A DNA stretch of 64,000 nucleotides from contig KB300985.1 of the NCBI GenBank assembly GCA_000328365.1, positions 91,734 to 155,733 of the forward strand. The letters run 5' to 3'. Positions within the stretch are counted from its first letter, which is position 1, and every line of letters starts with the position of its first letter. A program made the position numbers and the translations under genes. Positions 1-12,694 of this stretch are shown one piece after another. The DNA is from Capitella teleta. Its lineage: Eukaryota; Annelida; Polychaeta; Capitellidae. The notes under the pieces are model-generated. The model was not told the origin of the DNA. It did not search any database and worked only from the letters and a program-made list of their open reading frames with translations.

Positions 1-80
1 ACTGAAAAAGTTACACACACAAATTTAGAAAGAAAAGAAAAAATATTATAATTGACATTGAACTGACTTTTTTTTTGCAG

Positions 81-3000
81 TTCTTGGTTTTCCTGCCTAC
101 TTACTTGGAATCGACCAGGAGCAACTACGAACGAAACTTGTTAGTCGCACGATGGACAGCAAATGGGGGGGACAGGTGGAGAACATAGAAGTGACGCTGA
201 ACACTGAGCAAGCAGCGTACACAAGAGACGCTCTTGCCAAAGTTCTTTACTCACGCCTCTTTGACTATCTCGTATCGGTAAGTTGAAAGGACATTTGAGA
301 GCGCAGTGTCCATTCTTCCACACAGGCAGTCAACCACGCCATGGAGCGCACCCAGGAGGACGTCACCATCGGAATTTTGGACATCTACGGCTTTGAAATC
401 TTTGAGAAGAATGGATTTGAACAGTTTTGCATCAATTACGTCAACGAGAAATTGCAACAGATTTTCATTGAGTTGACTTTGAAAGCGGAACAGGTTAAGT
501 TTGAAGAGTCTTTTGTTATTTTTCATTATTTATTTTTTTTTATGATTATTTATTTTGATTTTTGATTATTTGTTTTTAGGAAGAGTATGTTCAGGAAGGA
601 ATCAAATGGAAAGCGATTGATTATTTTAATAACAAGATCGTTTGTGATCTGATTGAGAGCAAGTCTCCGCCTGGCGTCATGTGTGTGTTGGACGATGTGT
701 GTGCCACTCTGCACGCGGTCACGGAAGGCGCTGATGATAAACTCCTCCAGGTTTGGATCTATTTTGATTTTGCGAATAAGGAGAAACAAAATTATTCTAC
801 TTGAAAGTATATATACCTTTACCACATCATTGGTTAAACTCATCCAATTTTTAACCGGACCCTTTCTTCACAGAAATTGAGTACCTCCGTTGGCACTCAC
901 CAGCATTACCAAGGAAGCTCCACTGGTTTCGTTATTCATCATTACGCAGGCAAAGTGAGCTACAACGCTTATGGATTCTGCGAACGCAACAGAGACGTTC
1001 TCTCCATCGATCTCATTCAGTTGATGCAGTCCAGTGACAAGTCAGTTTCATTGAAATTTAATTGACGATTTTGTTTAATTGTTTTCTCTGGTTTTTTTTT
1101 CAAGACACTTTCTCTCTGGTCTTTTCCCGGAAGCTGTTTCCGGAGCTGCTAAGACTCGTCCCGCCACCGCGGGATCCAAGATTAAGGTTATTTTTTATAT
1201 TATATGCGGGAAGGTTATAATTTATTTGTTTTCTTCAGACTCAAGCTAATAAGCTGGTTGACGCTCTTATGAAATGTACACCACACTACATCCGCTGCAT
1301 CAAACCTAACGAAACCAAGAAGGCAAGGGATTGGGAGGACAGTCGGTTCGTTTTTGTGACCTCTATTTGACCTTTAGATTTTGGCATTAATTCTACAGGG
1401 TCAAGCATCAAGTTGAGTATCTTGGTTTGAAGGAGAACATCCGAGTCAGGAGGGCCGGCTTTGCTTACCGTCGTGTGTTTGACAAATTCCTGCGACGGTG
1501 AGAGCCATGCGTTTATTACGATTGCTTGGAATTATTTTCTCGATTTTAAGGTATGCTATTCTGACCCCTGAGACATGGCCGCAGTGGAGAGGCGACACTA
1601 AGCAGGGTATTATTCATCTGCTACGCTCAGTAAACATGGATACGGATCAATACCAAATGGGAAGAACCAAAGTGTTTGTCAAGAACCCTGAATCCGTGAG
1701 TCGGCAGCGTTCTCTCTTTCTTTTTCTCTATCTTTCTGCCTCCTTTTTCAGCTTTTCCTGCTCGAAGAAATGCGCGAACGAAAGTTTGACGGTTACGCTC
1801 GGATTATTCAGAAAGCGTTTCGCCGGCACAACGCCCGCAAACAGTACCTTCGACTCCGTGAAGAAGGTGCGTCGATAGGTGTGCGGACGGAAATTCAATT
1901 AATTCCCCTCTTTTTTTTTTTTAGCTTGTAACATGGTTTACAACAAGAAAGAGAGGCGGAGATACAGCATCAACCGAAGCTTTGTTGGCGATTACATCGG
2001 CTTGGAGGAGAACCCTGGTTTGAGGGCCCTTCTTGAGAAGCGAGAACGGATTGAATTTGCTGACACCGTCAATAAGTATGATCGCAGATTCAAGGTGCAA
2101 ATTTCTTCCTTCAATCACGTTCAATCAGTTTTATTATTTATTTCATTTTTGCAGCCTTCCAAACGAGATCTGCTTCTATCCAATAAGAACATCTACCTGA
2201 TCGGAAGAGAAGTGGTCAGTATTCTTTATGGAATGTAGTCCTTGCTTGAGCATTCAGTAACAGGTGAAGAAAGGTCCGCAGAAAGGTCAAGTATTGGAGG
2301 TCATCAAGCGCAAAATCGAACTCTCGGAAATAACAAAAATCAGTCTGAGGTATGATTTTGTAACTTTTTGTTTTTGTTTTTTTAATCTGTTCAGATTGAT
2401 GTTTGTTTTTTAACCGTCTCGTTTGTCAAAAGTATTTCCGCAATTATCTCGGTGATGACTCTCTTTCTTGCACAGCACACGACAGGACGACTTGCTTGTC
2501 ATTCATGTGAATAATGATTACGGAAGCCTCCTGGAGAGCATCTTCAAAACCGAATTCCTCACGACCCTCGCAAAGAGATACAAAGACAAAATGAACAGAG
2601 TGCTTCCCACTGAATTCTCAGACAAGTGCTGTAAATGTCTTGGCTTGAATCCTTTAAATTAATTTTGTATTTTATTCAAGTTTGGAGTTCACCATCAAGA
2701 AAGAAGGATGGGGAGGAGGTGGAAGCTGTCAGGTGAAATTTCTACCAGGGAACTCTGATATTGCTCAAATGAAAACATCTCGCAAAACTCTCACTGTGTG
2801 CATCTCAAACGGCCTCCCACGAAACTCACGTGAGTTTATTTCACGAAATAAAAATGATCTTATATTTTTTTGCCTCCTCAACAGGACCTGGGCAAAGAGA
2901 ATCAGTTAACACCTCCCAGTACAACATTCGCGTGGCGAGTAATAGCCGACCATCACACCAGCAGCAGGGGTCGCGACCCCACCAGGCCGCCCCACGGCAA

Positions 3001-3985
3001 CTGCGTGCTGCCCCGGCTCCACCTTCGTCAGGTACGGAACAAGCCGCTGGAGAAATCTGATCACTGTCTGTTGTATCTCAGCTGTGTATACGCCAGTCAA
3101 CAAGGCTCCTGGCTTCTTCAAGCAGAAATCACTCGATCGAAACAAGGCTCCGTCGCTGCCGAGAGAAGGAGCACAGGGAATAGCACGCCGCTTGAATAAC
3201 AACAACATGAACACTGAATTCATGAAGACTCCAGATGCGGGCGTTGCAGGGTAAGTCTCTTGTTTTCGGGGGATTTTGTTTATTCATTTAAATCGCTTCG
3301 TGATTGACAGAGAACAAACAAATGGACAGTATGTATTTGCTTTGAGTGTTTTTTTCCAAATGTGTTTGTGTTGTTGAAATGAATGTTTTCCCCACTAACA
3401 CCGTACGATCGTGCGGGGGTTCACTCACAGAATGGGTTTTTTTTGCACGAAGCTATGAATTTTTTTTTTTCTATTTTCATGAATGCAAGATTGCGATGGT
3501 GAATGGTTTTATTTTATTGTATCATGTTTTGGTTTATAGTGTTTGGTTTTTTTCTTGTTTTTTTTTTTTTTTTAATCTCAATTAATAATAAATTTAATTT
3601 CTGATATGTCTGTTTTACATTGTGTTTATTTTTTTTTTTTTGCAGTATGCAGAGGGTCAACACAGCCAATAAGAGTCGGCCACCGCCCGGCTCCGGCCGA
3701 CCCAAGCCGAGGCCAGCTTCAAAACCACTGCCCTCCTTGCCACAGTGTCGTTGCCTTTACGCCTATGACGCCCAGGATACAGATGAGCTCAGCTTCAATG
3801 TCGGCGAAGTTATCGAAATTGTCAAACAAGGTAATAAACGCAGGAAATTTATTTTATGATTATCTCAATTATCTTATTATTATTTTATTATTTTTTTTTT
3901 CTCTCCAGATTCTTCAGGATGGTGGTCAGGAAAACTTCGAGGTCGGCAAGGACTGTTCCCACATAACTATGTGGAAAAAATCTAG
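81..3985 (+). CDS. MYO1E/F-like: Long-tailed class I myosin (MYO1E/MYO1F type), 3' part
   Basis: This is an actin-based motor that links membranes to actin, as MYO1E/F do in endocytosis and cell cortex. Eighteen coding exons are readable: 81-277, 326-493, 580-750, 874-1040, 1105-1186, 1239-1345, 1399-1497, 1551-1695, 1752-1866, 1925-2094, 2155-2214, 2264-2349, 2476-2625, 2681-2829, 2885-3031, 3082-3250, 3646-3830, 3909-3985. All joins keep frame and give about 813 residues. The P-loop half of the motor lies before the window. Visible parts in order are: the relay (LDIYGFEIF), the [16 protein letters not shown] motor core, a converter, one IQ motif ([15 protein letters not shown]), the basic TH1 membrane-binding tail starting at [11 protein letters not shown], a Pro/Gln-rich TH2, and a C-terminal SH3 ([26 protein letters not shown]). 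Domain order and length match vertebrate MYO1E closely. The SH3 is split by an intron. No defect is seen. Confidence 0.96.
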
Positions 3986-4553
3986 AATCTTCTGTGATAT
4001 ATCTCCATTCTCCACTATGATATTATTAAGACATCAAAGATACATTGCTCAAGGAGATTTAATGCATTCCTTAACTTCCTTTCAATGTTCATAGTTTCAA
4101 CCTGCTGGCTCAGGAAGGGTATTCTTTCGTTATTTTCTGTGCTTGTTCACTCAAATTAATATTCAATGTGCCTTGCTGTGGATATTCTCTTCTTTTTTTT
4201 ACACACATACGCTTTATTTCTTTAGTTACAATTATCAACTATGCAGTGTTATAAATAAGGGTTTAAAACTCTACGGTAGATATTTTTTTCCATAATAATT
4301 GTTTAGCAAATTACCTAACAAATCACAATGGATTTAGATGTGCATAATTTTTTTTTATTATCATTATATAAAAATACAGAATATCATATATAAATAAACA
4401 ATCATGTTTGGGCTTGAAATTTCACTTTTTTTTTTTTCCCCTCTCATGAAGTTGAGGTAATTTCTTGGTTGGTTGCCACATTACATGAATTTTGCGAGTT
4501 TTCCTGAGCGATAACTTTTCCATTAGAGATGTTTTCTACAAAGGAAAAAAAAA
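3986..4553. other. Shared 3' region of two convergent genes
   Basis: AT-rich, non-coding sequence lies between the myosin stop and the Kelch-gene stop. A plus-strand AATAAA sits near 4393-4398. A minus-strand AATAAA (TTTATT on the plus strand) sits near 4355-4360. If these are the real poly(A) signals, the two 3' UTRs overlap by a few tens of bases. Confidence 0.5.
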
Positions 4554-6192
4554 TCAGGTCAAATCAGGGTCAAGTTTCAATTTCTTTGGAGCGGAACCAC
4601 CCTCTTCGGGATCATTTGATGGCTCGGAAGATCCTTTGAGAATATCAGCTGAAAACGAAAACATTGGACTGATGCTACGTCTGGTTACATTTTAGAAAGC
4701 AGTTTCAAATTTTGAGCATATTTTATAGGAAGAACAATCGTACATACCTGTACTTATGCTGTGAACATCATTGTAAACTTTTGAGCACTGCATCATCTCT
4801 GGATTGAAATTTGACGCTCCTCCAAATACTATCAACTTCCCATTAGCAACGGTTGCCGTGTGACTGCTTCGGCCGCTCAGAGCATTTCCTGTTTCTTTGG
4901 GCTGCATCCACTCTTTGGTGACTGAAAATAAAAATTGTGACGGGTAGATATTTTTTTAATTCGGATCTTTACTTGAGTCGAAAATATGCATTCCTGGGAG
5001 GTCCTCATCAGCTGACCCACGACCACCAAAAACGACGACGCGACTGTCGACTGCTGTGACCGAGTGGAAAGACCGAGGCTCTGGTAACCTGCCAAGTGGT
5101 TTGATATCTGTCAGCCATTTCCGGCTTCCTGTAAAGAGTAAACTCAGGTTAAAAGTTAGTAAATATGAGGACTACCAACAAACCAGTGTCAAATATATGC
5201 AAATCATTCCTTCGTCCTTTGCAATCTCGACCGCCGAAAATGACGATGTATTTGTTGACAGCTACCATACCGTGGGCAGCACGAGGGGAAGGGCAGGCTG
5301 TGTTCATTTGCATGGGCTGCGACCATGCGTTGGAAGATGTGTCATACACGTATAAATCATCAAACCAGCCGAATTGGGCTGCTTCTTGCTCTTCAGGAGT
5401 TCCAGTGCTGTCTGCATCACCATCACTGAATTCTTCGACCTTAAAAGTTTAATTTAATTATGTAGAATGCAATTTAAAACTCAAACACAAACCTCTTCTT
5501 CCTCCTCTTCTGGAAGCTGAGGGCCAAATCCTCCGAAAATGTATATTTTGTCCTCAATAACAGCCGAGGCCAATTTGTCCCTCGGAGATGGGCCCTCGCC
5601 GCTTGCTTCAAGCGTAGACCATTTGTTGGACTCTGCAAAGATGAGGAAATATAATTACATTAAGGTGCAACAGAGCTGCACCGCTCACCAATGTCGTAGA
5701 CGTGTCCGCCATCCAACCATCCAGAGTTCTGGCTAAGACCCCCGAAGAGATACAACTTATTATTGAGGGCGACCATTGTTGCGGCCACTCTGGGGCTTGG
5801 AACATCTCCTTTCGTCTCTAGCACACGCCATGCATCATCCTCTGAAAAATAACAATCACTCATTCATCATAAATATATCATAATTATCATAATAATTAAA
5901 TTTCATTCATCATTTGATCAATTAATGTTTACAAATGAGCCACAATTCGAGAAACATTAAATGTAGACCACTCACCGGTGATGTACGCGTGGAGGTCGTT
6001 GCATTCGCAATTTTCTCCGTCCTCTGATCGACTGACTCCGCCAAAGATGTAGACTACGTTTCCGTAGGAACAGGAGCAGTGCCCCTCCCGCGGACTGCAT
6101 GAGCTGACTGTTGAGGACTTGCTCCAAGCAAGCGTCATGTCATTTTCAAGAGGCACGCCAAGTTTACCCGCACTGCTATTTTCATTACCCAT
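4554..6192 (-). CDS. Kelch-repeat protein, KLHDC1/KLHDC2-like
   Basis: A predicted six-bladed Kelch beta-propeller of 396 residues. Coding exons, 5' to 3', are 5976-6192, 5689-5841, 5493-5632, 5184-5439, 4973-5128, 4748-4921 and 4554-4648, all in frame. The start ATG at 6192 gives MGNENSSAGKLG. Each of the first six exons carries one blade with the diagnostic hydrophobic-FGG strand (IFGGVSR, LFGGLSQ, IFGGFGP, IFGGRDC, VFGGRGS, VFGGASN). The WSQP...SPRAAH...NDLH region resembles KLHDC2, a CUL2 E3 substrate receptor of about 400 residues that reads C-terminal degrons. Between blades 3 and 4 there is an acidic linker of about 30 residues (EEEEEEVEEFSDGDAD). The short last exon ends in a Lys-rich PKKLKL motif that could be a nuclear signal. 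Family membership is well supported. Orthology to KLHDC2, and hence an E3 role, is inference. Confidence 0.85.
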
Positions 6193-9100
6193 CACGCTTC
6201 AATATAATGATCGTAGTCCAGAGACAACTGCAATAATCAATCGATTATAGCAACCGATGAGCTCCCAAAGCTTTGGAAAACAAAACAGCTGTTGAAATTT
6301 CCCGCGTCAAATGATTTCCGCTTCCGCCATGGGCTTCTCCGCCAATCATGGAGCACGTGGCAGATGCGCCTGAGACGCTTTCCTCTAAATTTCACCCAAA
6401 ATCATGTTATTGCTTTCCCGAGTCATTAAAAAAGTATTGAATAAATTATAAATGGTTTTGATTGATCAGCTTTAGTGAAACTCTTGTAAAATGAGGTGCC
6501 CTATTTCACTGTCAAAATCGATCTCCGGAGTTTGCCGAAGTTGATCGCATGACGTCACCGATCAGCTGTGGTGGGCCTGCTGCCTTGGTATAATGGAGCT
6601 CACGTAGGCAACGCAAATCCGACATGGAGTGTTAAGTGAGGTTTGTACGCTAATTTTGTTACTTGCATCGGATGAATTATCATTTTATCTACAAAATGCA
6701 TGCTTTATTGGGCGCGATCCTTTTGTGAAAGTGTGATATTTTCCGCGTTAAACCATTGACCTCAAAACAATGTAGATGAATGGGCACTGGAAGAAAAAGA
6801 GATGAAAATCGATTTTCGCTTGATGCCGCCCGCGATGAGCCCACTCAGATCGTGAATGGCGTCGATCTGATTGATTTCATGTATCGCGATCGCGGATTCG
6901 AACTTTCGTTAGTTAATAATACAACGCGAAAGATGTTGGATTCCATCTCCATTGTTCGCTTTTGAGCGATATTATAATGAGGTGCAGTCAGCTGTTCGCT
7001 GAGTCAACCAATGGGCTTTGCTGCTTGGAGTGCACACAAACGATGCTTATCTAAGCGGCGATTCAGCATTGAATTCGGCTTCGATCAATTGAAATATGAT
7101 GATTTTGACAGGTATTCTAGACTAGAGTAACATATCTGTCATGTATGGTGGGTTTATGCTTACACAATCCCCCGTGTTGCGACATTAAACCGAGGAGTGC
7201 TGTAAGAGTGCGCGCTCTAATCGATCGGCGTTGAGTCAGCTGACCGATCGAAACTTCGACGCCGGCTGACGATCGATGCATTTCTGACAATTCCGCTCGA
7301 CTTTATCGCGATCTTCTTATCAAATCGTGAGTATTTGACACATTTAGTGTATCGTTAACTGATAAGGAATATTACTGTGTGTTTCGGCAATCTAAATCCG
7401 CGTGAAAACTTGTGTTTCGAAGTTAAATCGTGAGACTGGATTCAAATCGACTGCTGTCAGATTGAGATTCTCATCATTCTGAGATCGAAAATGTCAGAAA
7501 CTGTCAATTCCTGGCATTCACTGTCAAATTGAACCTGATTTTTGCCAGTCTGTGGGTGTGGGAGCGTATTACCATCCTTCAGTATTTATCAATGGTCTGA
7601 TGATGATCAGCTGATTACTTCATTCACAGCCCTGATTAGGCTGATATGTTCGTAATTACGTTAAAGTTAATGTTACTTCATGAATGGAAATTGGAATGGA
7701 CTTGCATTTCGCAATAGTCTGCTACAATTGCGAAATTGATAATTCATTGAATTGATGAGGCATGACATGGTACATGCAGTGCTGCATGTGGCGTGCTCCT
7801 TAATCCATACTTAAAGCCATTCAGATTCCATAGTATTGGTAACAGCCTAACAGGTAAATATATGCTGGAATTCTGAAATAACATAATGTATTATATACAT
7901 TATGTGAGATTCACTGCCAAGGATCAGAATACGCTATGGAGAATTCTATGTTCGCGGTAGATCATGATCGCGAATATAGCGGACGCTTCATGCGGCGCAA
8001 ATGTTTCCTGTTTTGCTGTTTAATAACTGTAACAGATACTCAATAACTCCTAGAAATAGTTTCATACCAAATTAATCATGACTCATGCGTGAAATTGTGC
8101 ATAATTGTGTTTGGGATTGCGCTTTTTCCAATTATCGTGGTTTGTTTAGTTCCTACGGTGATGCAGGCGTCAGATGAGAATCTGCAATGTTTTCTGTTCA
8201 ACTTTCGATCTGAACGATGTGCAGTACCAGCACTTTCCAAAACTGGGGATCACTGTCATGTAATGCTGAACTTGATCTGTTTTATTTATTGATTCACCAA
8301 GTATTTATTAATAATAATAATTTTTATTTTTTTTTATTTTTTTATTTTTTTTATTATTATTTTTTTTCCTCTTCTGATTCCAATGACAAAAACAAAAACA
8401 ATATGTAACATATGAATAAAAGTGACATAAATAGAGAATTAAATGGTGAGGGGGGTAGATGAAATAAAATTTAATGAGGAATGGGGTGAAGAACAGAAAA
8501 TTACTAAGAGCAGAAGAAAAAAACAATATAACAAATGTTAGAACCACTGGCACTTGCTTCAGGCCCTCTTCAGCTGAAGATGTTCGAAGGCACGTTACAA
8601 TAAAAGAACGTACATCTGAACAATCAATGAGCAAAACATGATTATGAGATACATAAAAACATTGATATTCAAATACATCAAATGCATAAAATATAAATCC
8701 CATTGGATTTCCCCCCCCCCCCCCTGCTGTAAATTGAAATTAATCAGATTAGATGGCTCAATCACCTGGCGATTTGCCAGTTGCCACAGGAAAACCTACA
8801 GCAAGTATTACACCAGGATGTTATCAGAGCTGTAAGGTATTAAGTGACAATGATATTAAGGTTTACTTTCCTTATCTGATTTAACCGAAATCAAGAGAAA
8901 AAGTTATTCTCTGGTTCAAATGCTAAATCCACAAATAAGATTATCTGATTAGAAGTACTCACACAATATATGTGGTTCAAAGTATGAGATTACATGCATG
9001 AGCTAATTCAGTTGGCCATCAATACATCCGTATTAGCTATTAGTATACATGTTTAAATGAGTTATTACTCTGCAACCTTGCAGTTTTGTGAAGTTGTGAT
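6193..9100. other. Intergenic region upstream of the Kelch gene
   Basis: No supportable coding exon was found. The first 1.1 kb after the Kelch start is less AT-rich than the rest, with several CGATCG and TGACGTCA-type sites (for example near 6550), and probably contains that gene's promoter. A transposon fragment lies at 7947-8020. T-rich and C-rich homopolymers occur at 8320-8370 and 8710-8724. Short ORFs here are low complexity. Confidence 0.5.
7947..8020. mobile_element. Fragment of TA-flanked non-autonomous DNA element (one end only)
   Basis: About 75 bp align by eye with the right end of the intact 209-bp copy at 20380-20588. Shared blocks are the imperfect hairpin TTCGCGGT...ATCGCGAA, then ATAGCG, ATGCGGCGC and a terminal CCTGTT. 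The partner end is not recognisable nearby, so this is a decayed solo end. Confidence 0.65.
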
Positions 9101-9744
9101 TAGTGACGGGCGAATGATGCTGAATATTGAATTCGAAGCCGAAGCTTCGAGCAGCTGATATTCTTCGAAGCCGAATACGGAACCAAATATATACCGCTCC
9201 AATGCAGCAATACTAGTACCATTGAATCATCGATCATGTATGCTTGTGAGCTCAATCAAATAACGCCCTTTCAGGCAGCAAACCAATTAGAAACAGCTCG
9301 ATTCGTAATTGGTCAATTTCAGTCATGTGCATAGATGCCCTGGATTTTTTGTTTAAGCCATTAACTCATCAAGTTCATTGAAATTTGCGATAGTGGACAT
9401 TGTGATAATCACAGGATAAAGCCCTAAATCTAAGCAAACAACGAAATAAAAAGAAATTGTGCTCAATTAGACCAAGCATGTTTGCATGGTCATCACTTCT
9501 AATTCTTTAAAGCAGATATCTCTTCCAAACATTGTTAAAGTGTTCTTTGTTGATTACTCTCCATTGTTATGCATTCAAGCGTTTAATTACTATGAGTAAA
9601 CAAAGTGACCCAGAGAGATTATTTAATGGAAGAGAAAATTTATTTTGATATTCGTATTCGTTGAACTCTTTTCATTCGAAGTCGAAGATTCAGAAAATAG
9701 CCAATATTCGTAGAAGTCTGAAGCCGAAGATTCGCCCATCACTA
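9101..9744. mobile_element. hAT-type non-autonomous DNA transposon (644 bp)
   Basis: The element begins TAGTGACGGGCGAAT and ends in the inverted form of TAGTGATGGGCGAAT. It is flanked on both sides by an identical 8-bp duplication, GTTGTGAT (9093-9100 and 9745-9752). An 8-bp duplication with TAG-starting short inverted ends is typical of the hAT superfamily. Both sub-terminal regions carry clustered TTCGAAG / GAAGCCGAA words, likely transposase-binding repeats. No transposase reading frame is present, so it would depend on an autonomous relative. The perfect duplication suggests a not very old insertion. Confidence 0.88.
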
Positions 9745-12694
9745 GTTGTGATAAATATTTGATTTTCTTCTCTTGATCCTGGCACAATACTGAGTACTGA
9801 CTTCTAGAGTTATGAGAATACTCTGCATATTTAGATAGAATGCAATAAACTCTATATTCTCTCTTGACCTTGGAGTCAGATAATTGTTGCTGAAGTACAG
9901 TACAGCATGAATGTTTTCATGAACAATGTTGAATTTGAATATCTATTTGTGTAAGCATATGAATTCAATTCTGATTGATCAGATTGTCATATGTTTGTTA
10001 TGCATAATTTCTTTAAAAAACTCTAGTTTCCTGATTGATTTATGATATTCTTCATTAGCTGTTGTCCTGTCTTACATCTGGGAGACAGAAAAAAAAACAT
10101 GAAGATATCTCTCATAAAAAATATTGACACCTCAATAATGAGTTCATGTAAGACTGCATGTCATAAAATACTAGGATACCACTGGTATAATAATGGAATA
10201 ATATTATATTAGTAGAGATTATTCATCTTTTACTTCCTTAGTAACTTCTAAGCACACANNNNNNNNNNNNNNNNNNNNNNNNNNNNNNNNNNNNNNNNNN
10301 NNNNNNNNACAATACATGTGCTGGCGAGCAAACTATAAAATTCATGGTCGGTTATATTTGGTTTTCCAGGTAATCAAAATTTCTAAATTATATAAATATA
10401 TCTGGGAACTGTTTGTCCCGCGCTTGCTTGTCTGTGAAACCTCCAAAGGGGGTATACTAGTATCTTTTGACATGGAAGCTGTGTGAATGATGGTTGAAGG
10501 TTGCATCTCCTGCTGTTCTTGAAGGGAAAAGAGAGCTACTCTCATAGCTGTACTCGAAGGCAGCTGTAGAGGCTTAGACTTTACACTCCTCCACTTCAAG
10601 CAGAGCTCCCTTTTATGCCTAGTTTATTTGTCAGCAGAGGTGTGCTTGATTACTTTCCTCTCAAAGAACTGTACTGGTTTTCTGCCTCGAGAAATAGGTT
10701 AGATCTGAATCATCATCTTGATAACGTGTTGAGTTCAAGATCCACTTCATGTAAACTTAAGAACTCTAGGGGCACCGTGATATTAACTTTTTTATTTTAT
10801 TCATTTGTTTAAATCTATTCTGATACCAAGTGGTGTTTCTTTCCTTGAAAAGGACTTAAAATCAGACAGTAAGTGCCTATAAAAAAATTGAAGCTTGTTG
10901 TAAGAGCACAGCTTAAATTGCTCGTCTTTTATAAACTTTTCAATGAAATGTTGCATAATTTTATATTTATTACTTCTATATATAAATTGTGCATTGTAAT
11001 GATGAAGTTGATTGTGTGAAAGGTCATAAGTTCATAGCACTTGTTTAGTATGCTTTCAGAAACTTACTAAGCATATTCATTCAAACACTGACATAAATAC
11101 ACTTATTTCAGTTATTTGTCACCCATCAGATTATAATTTATAAACCTAGTTGACTAAGATCTTTTCTAACTCATTCAGATTGCAGTGCTCTCTCGCGGTT
11201 AATTCAATTGCTTGTAGAAATCAGTGAACTTTGCAAGGAAGGCGGCTAATGGATGGAGGTGTTGGGTTGAGGCATTAACCGTAAAATGAGAGAACCACAG
11301 AGAATTCTGATTGCCGTAGAAACTGGGGAAATAGGAAGCTGACCTTATCCAATTGCTTTGCCCACACAGGAGCTACACCTAATAGGCATTAAATTCGATC
11401 TCCTTCTGTTGCTTCTGCTATCTTATTCACTCGAATTCCTCACCAGTTTCTCAGTGGATTTCATATTTTAGTAGCTCACACACAAGCTCTGCTTAACCTA
11501 ACTCACAAAATGAGAATGAAAACTTCAGTTCTCACGTTTAAACCATTTAATATAATTATAATATTTACTCTGAACTTATGAGCAAGTCACAGATCAGTCA
11601 CAGAACGAGTTTAGAGACACTTGTCACCAAAGATATTAGGAAATCGCTCAGCGCCTTCCAGGTATCTTGCTTTCAAGGTGTCATTTTTGGTGCTAAAAGT
11701 TCTAACCTGGTTTCATTGCCTTGTTATGTAATTTCTAGTGTTGTGGTAATGACCTTTGTTTAATGGGCTGTGTCCATTTCAATTAACAAGCCTTGACAGT
11801 CATTAGTCCAGGCACTAACTACATGAGTTTGTATCATAAACAATATTGCTAATAATCTCACTTCTTCCCAGTCCTCATGAGTATAGTTTGTGGCATGATC
11901 ACTGAAACAATTTCGGGTATAGTCTCTCTTATGTAATTTTTAATGTTCATGTTAAATGTCAGATCGTGGAGTCAGTGAGTCTGACAAACAATGAATAATT
12001 TAATATTTTGTTTATGAATCCATTTTTTGTGGCTGAAACTCATGATAAGGCCTTATTTGCGCTTTTGAACTATAATATGTAATCCTTCTGTGACTATTTC
12101 TCAGTTTAACCCAGTTGGCAAGCTCGATTTTTCATTATTCAATCCTCACACAAATACGATGCCTTAATCCATGCTGACTAATGTGATTTCGGGCATTTTT
12201 ATTTTTTGTGGGCTTATTTAACCTCGGCATCCTGAAGCAACTAAGACTTATATGGTTCGAGGAGGTAAGCTTCTTTTTGTGATTGCCCCAAAAACAGATT
12301 AATGTCATGATTCGGTGGCAATACTGCCCTCCTGTGATCTAAGTAGTCATCATTCCAGAATATTCCTGATTTACTGTCTTCTGTTCCTGTTGACTGGTGG
12401 GCTTCACATTGGTTATACAAAGTGGTTCAAATACTAGTATTTCTGTTCAGAACATAATTATCTGGTCCCGTAATTCCTATAATACCTGTACGCATCCGGA
12501 TTGACGTCTGTATTTGGATTTGAAATAATAAAATAGTGTTGAATAACAACTTTATTATCATAAAATTGTGAAAGTTGTTCACTTTTACGAGACAGACAAC
12601 TGTGTAATAATATTTTGAGGGTTTTTTTAATTTTTATTTTTATATTTTTAATTTTTTTTTTTTTTTTCTGCTAAACTTCTGTAATGAGTGCATG
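9745..12694. other. Intergenic, with assembly gap
   Basis: AT-rich sequence with no exon I can support. A run of 50 N at 10259-10308 is an assembly gap of unknown real length. Reading frames of 60-85 codons here have no recognisable domains and no splice context. Confidence 0.5.

Noticed and set aside
8308-8703. 131-codon minus-strand ORF
   Set aside because: Much of it is translated A/T homopolymer (KKNNNKKNKK-type). No recognisable protein.
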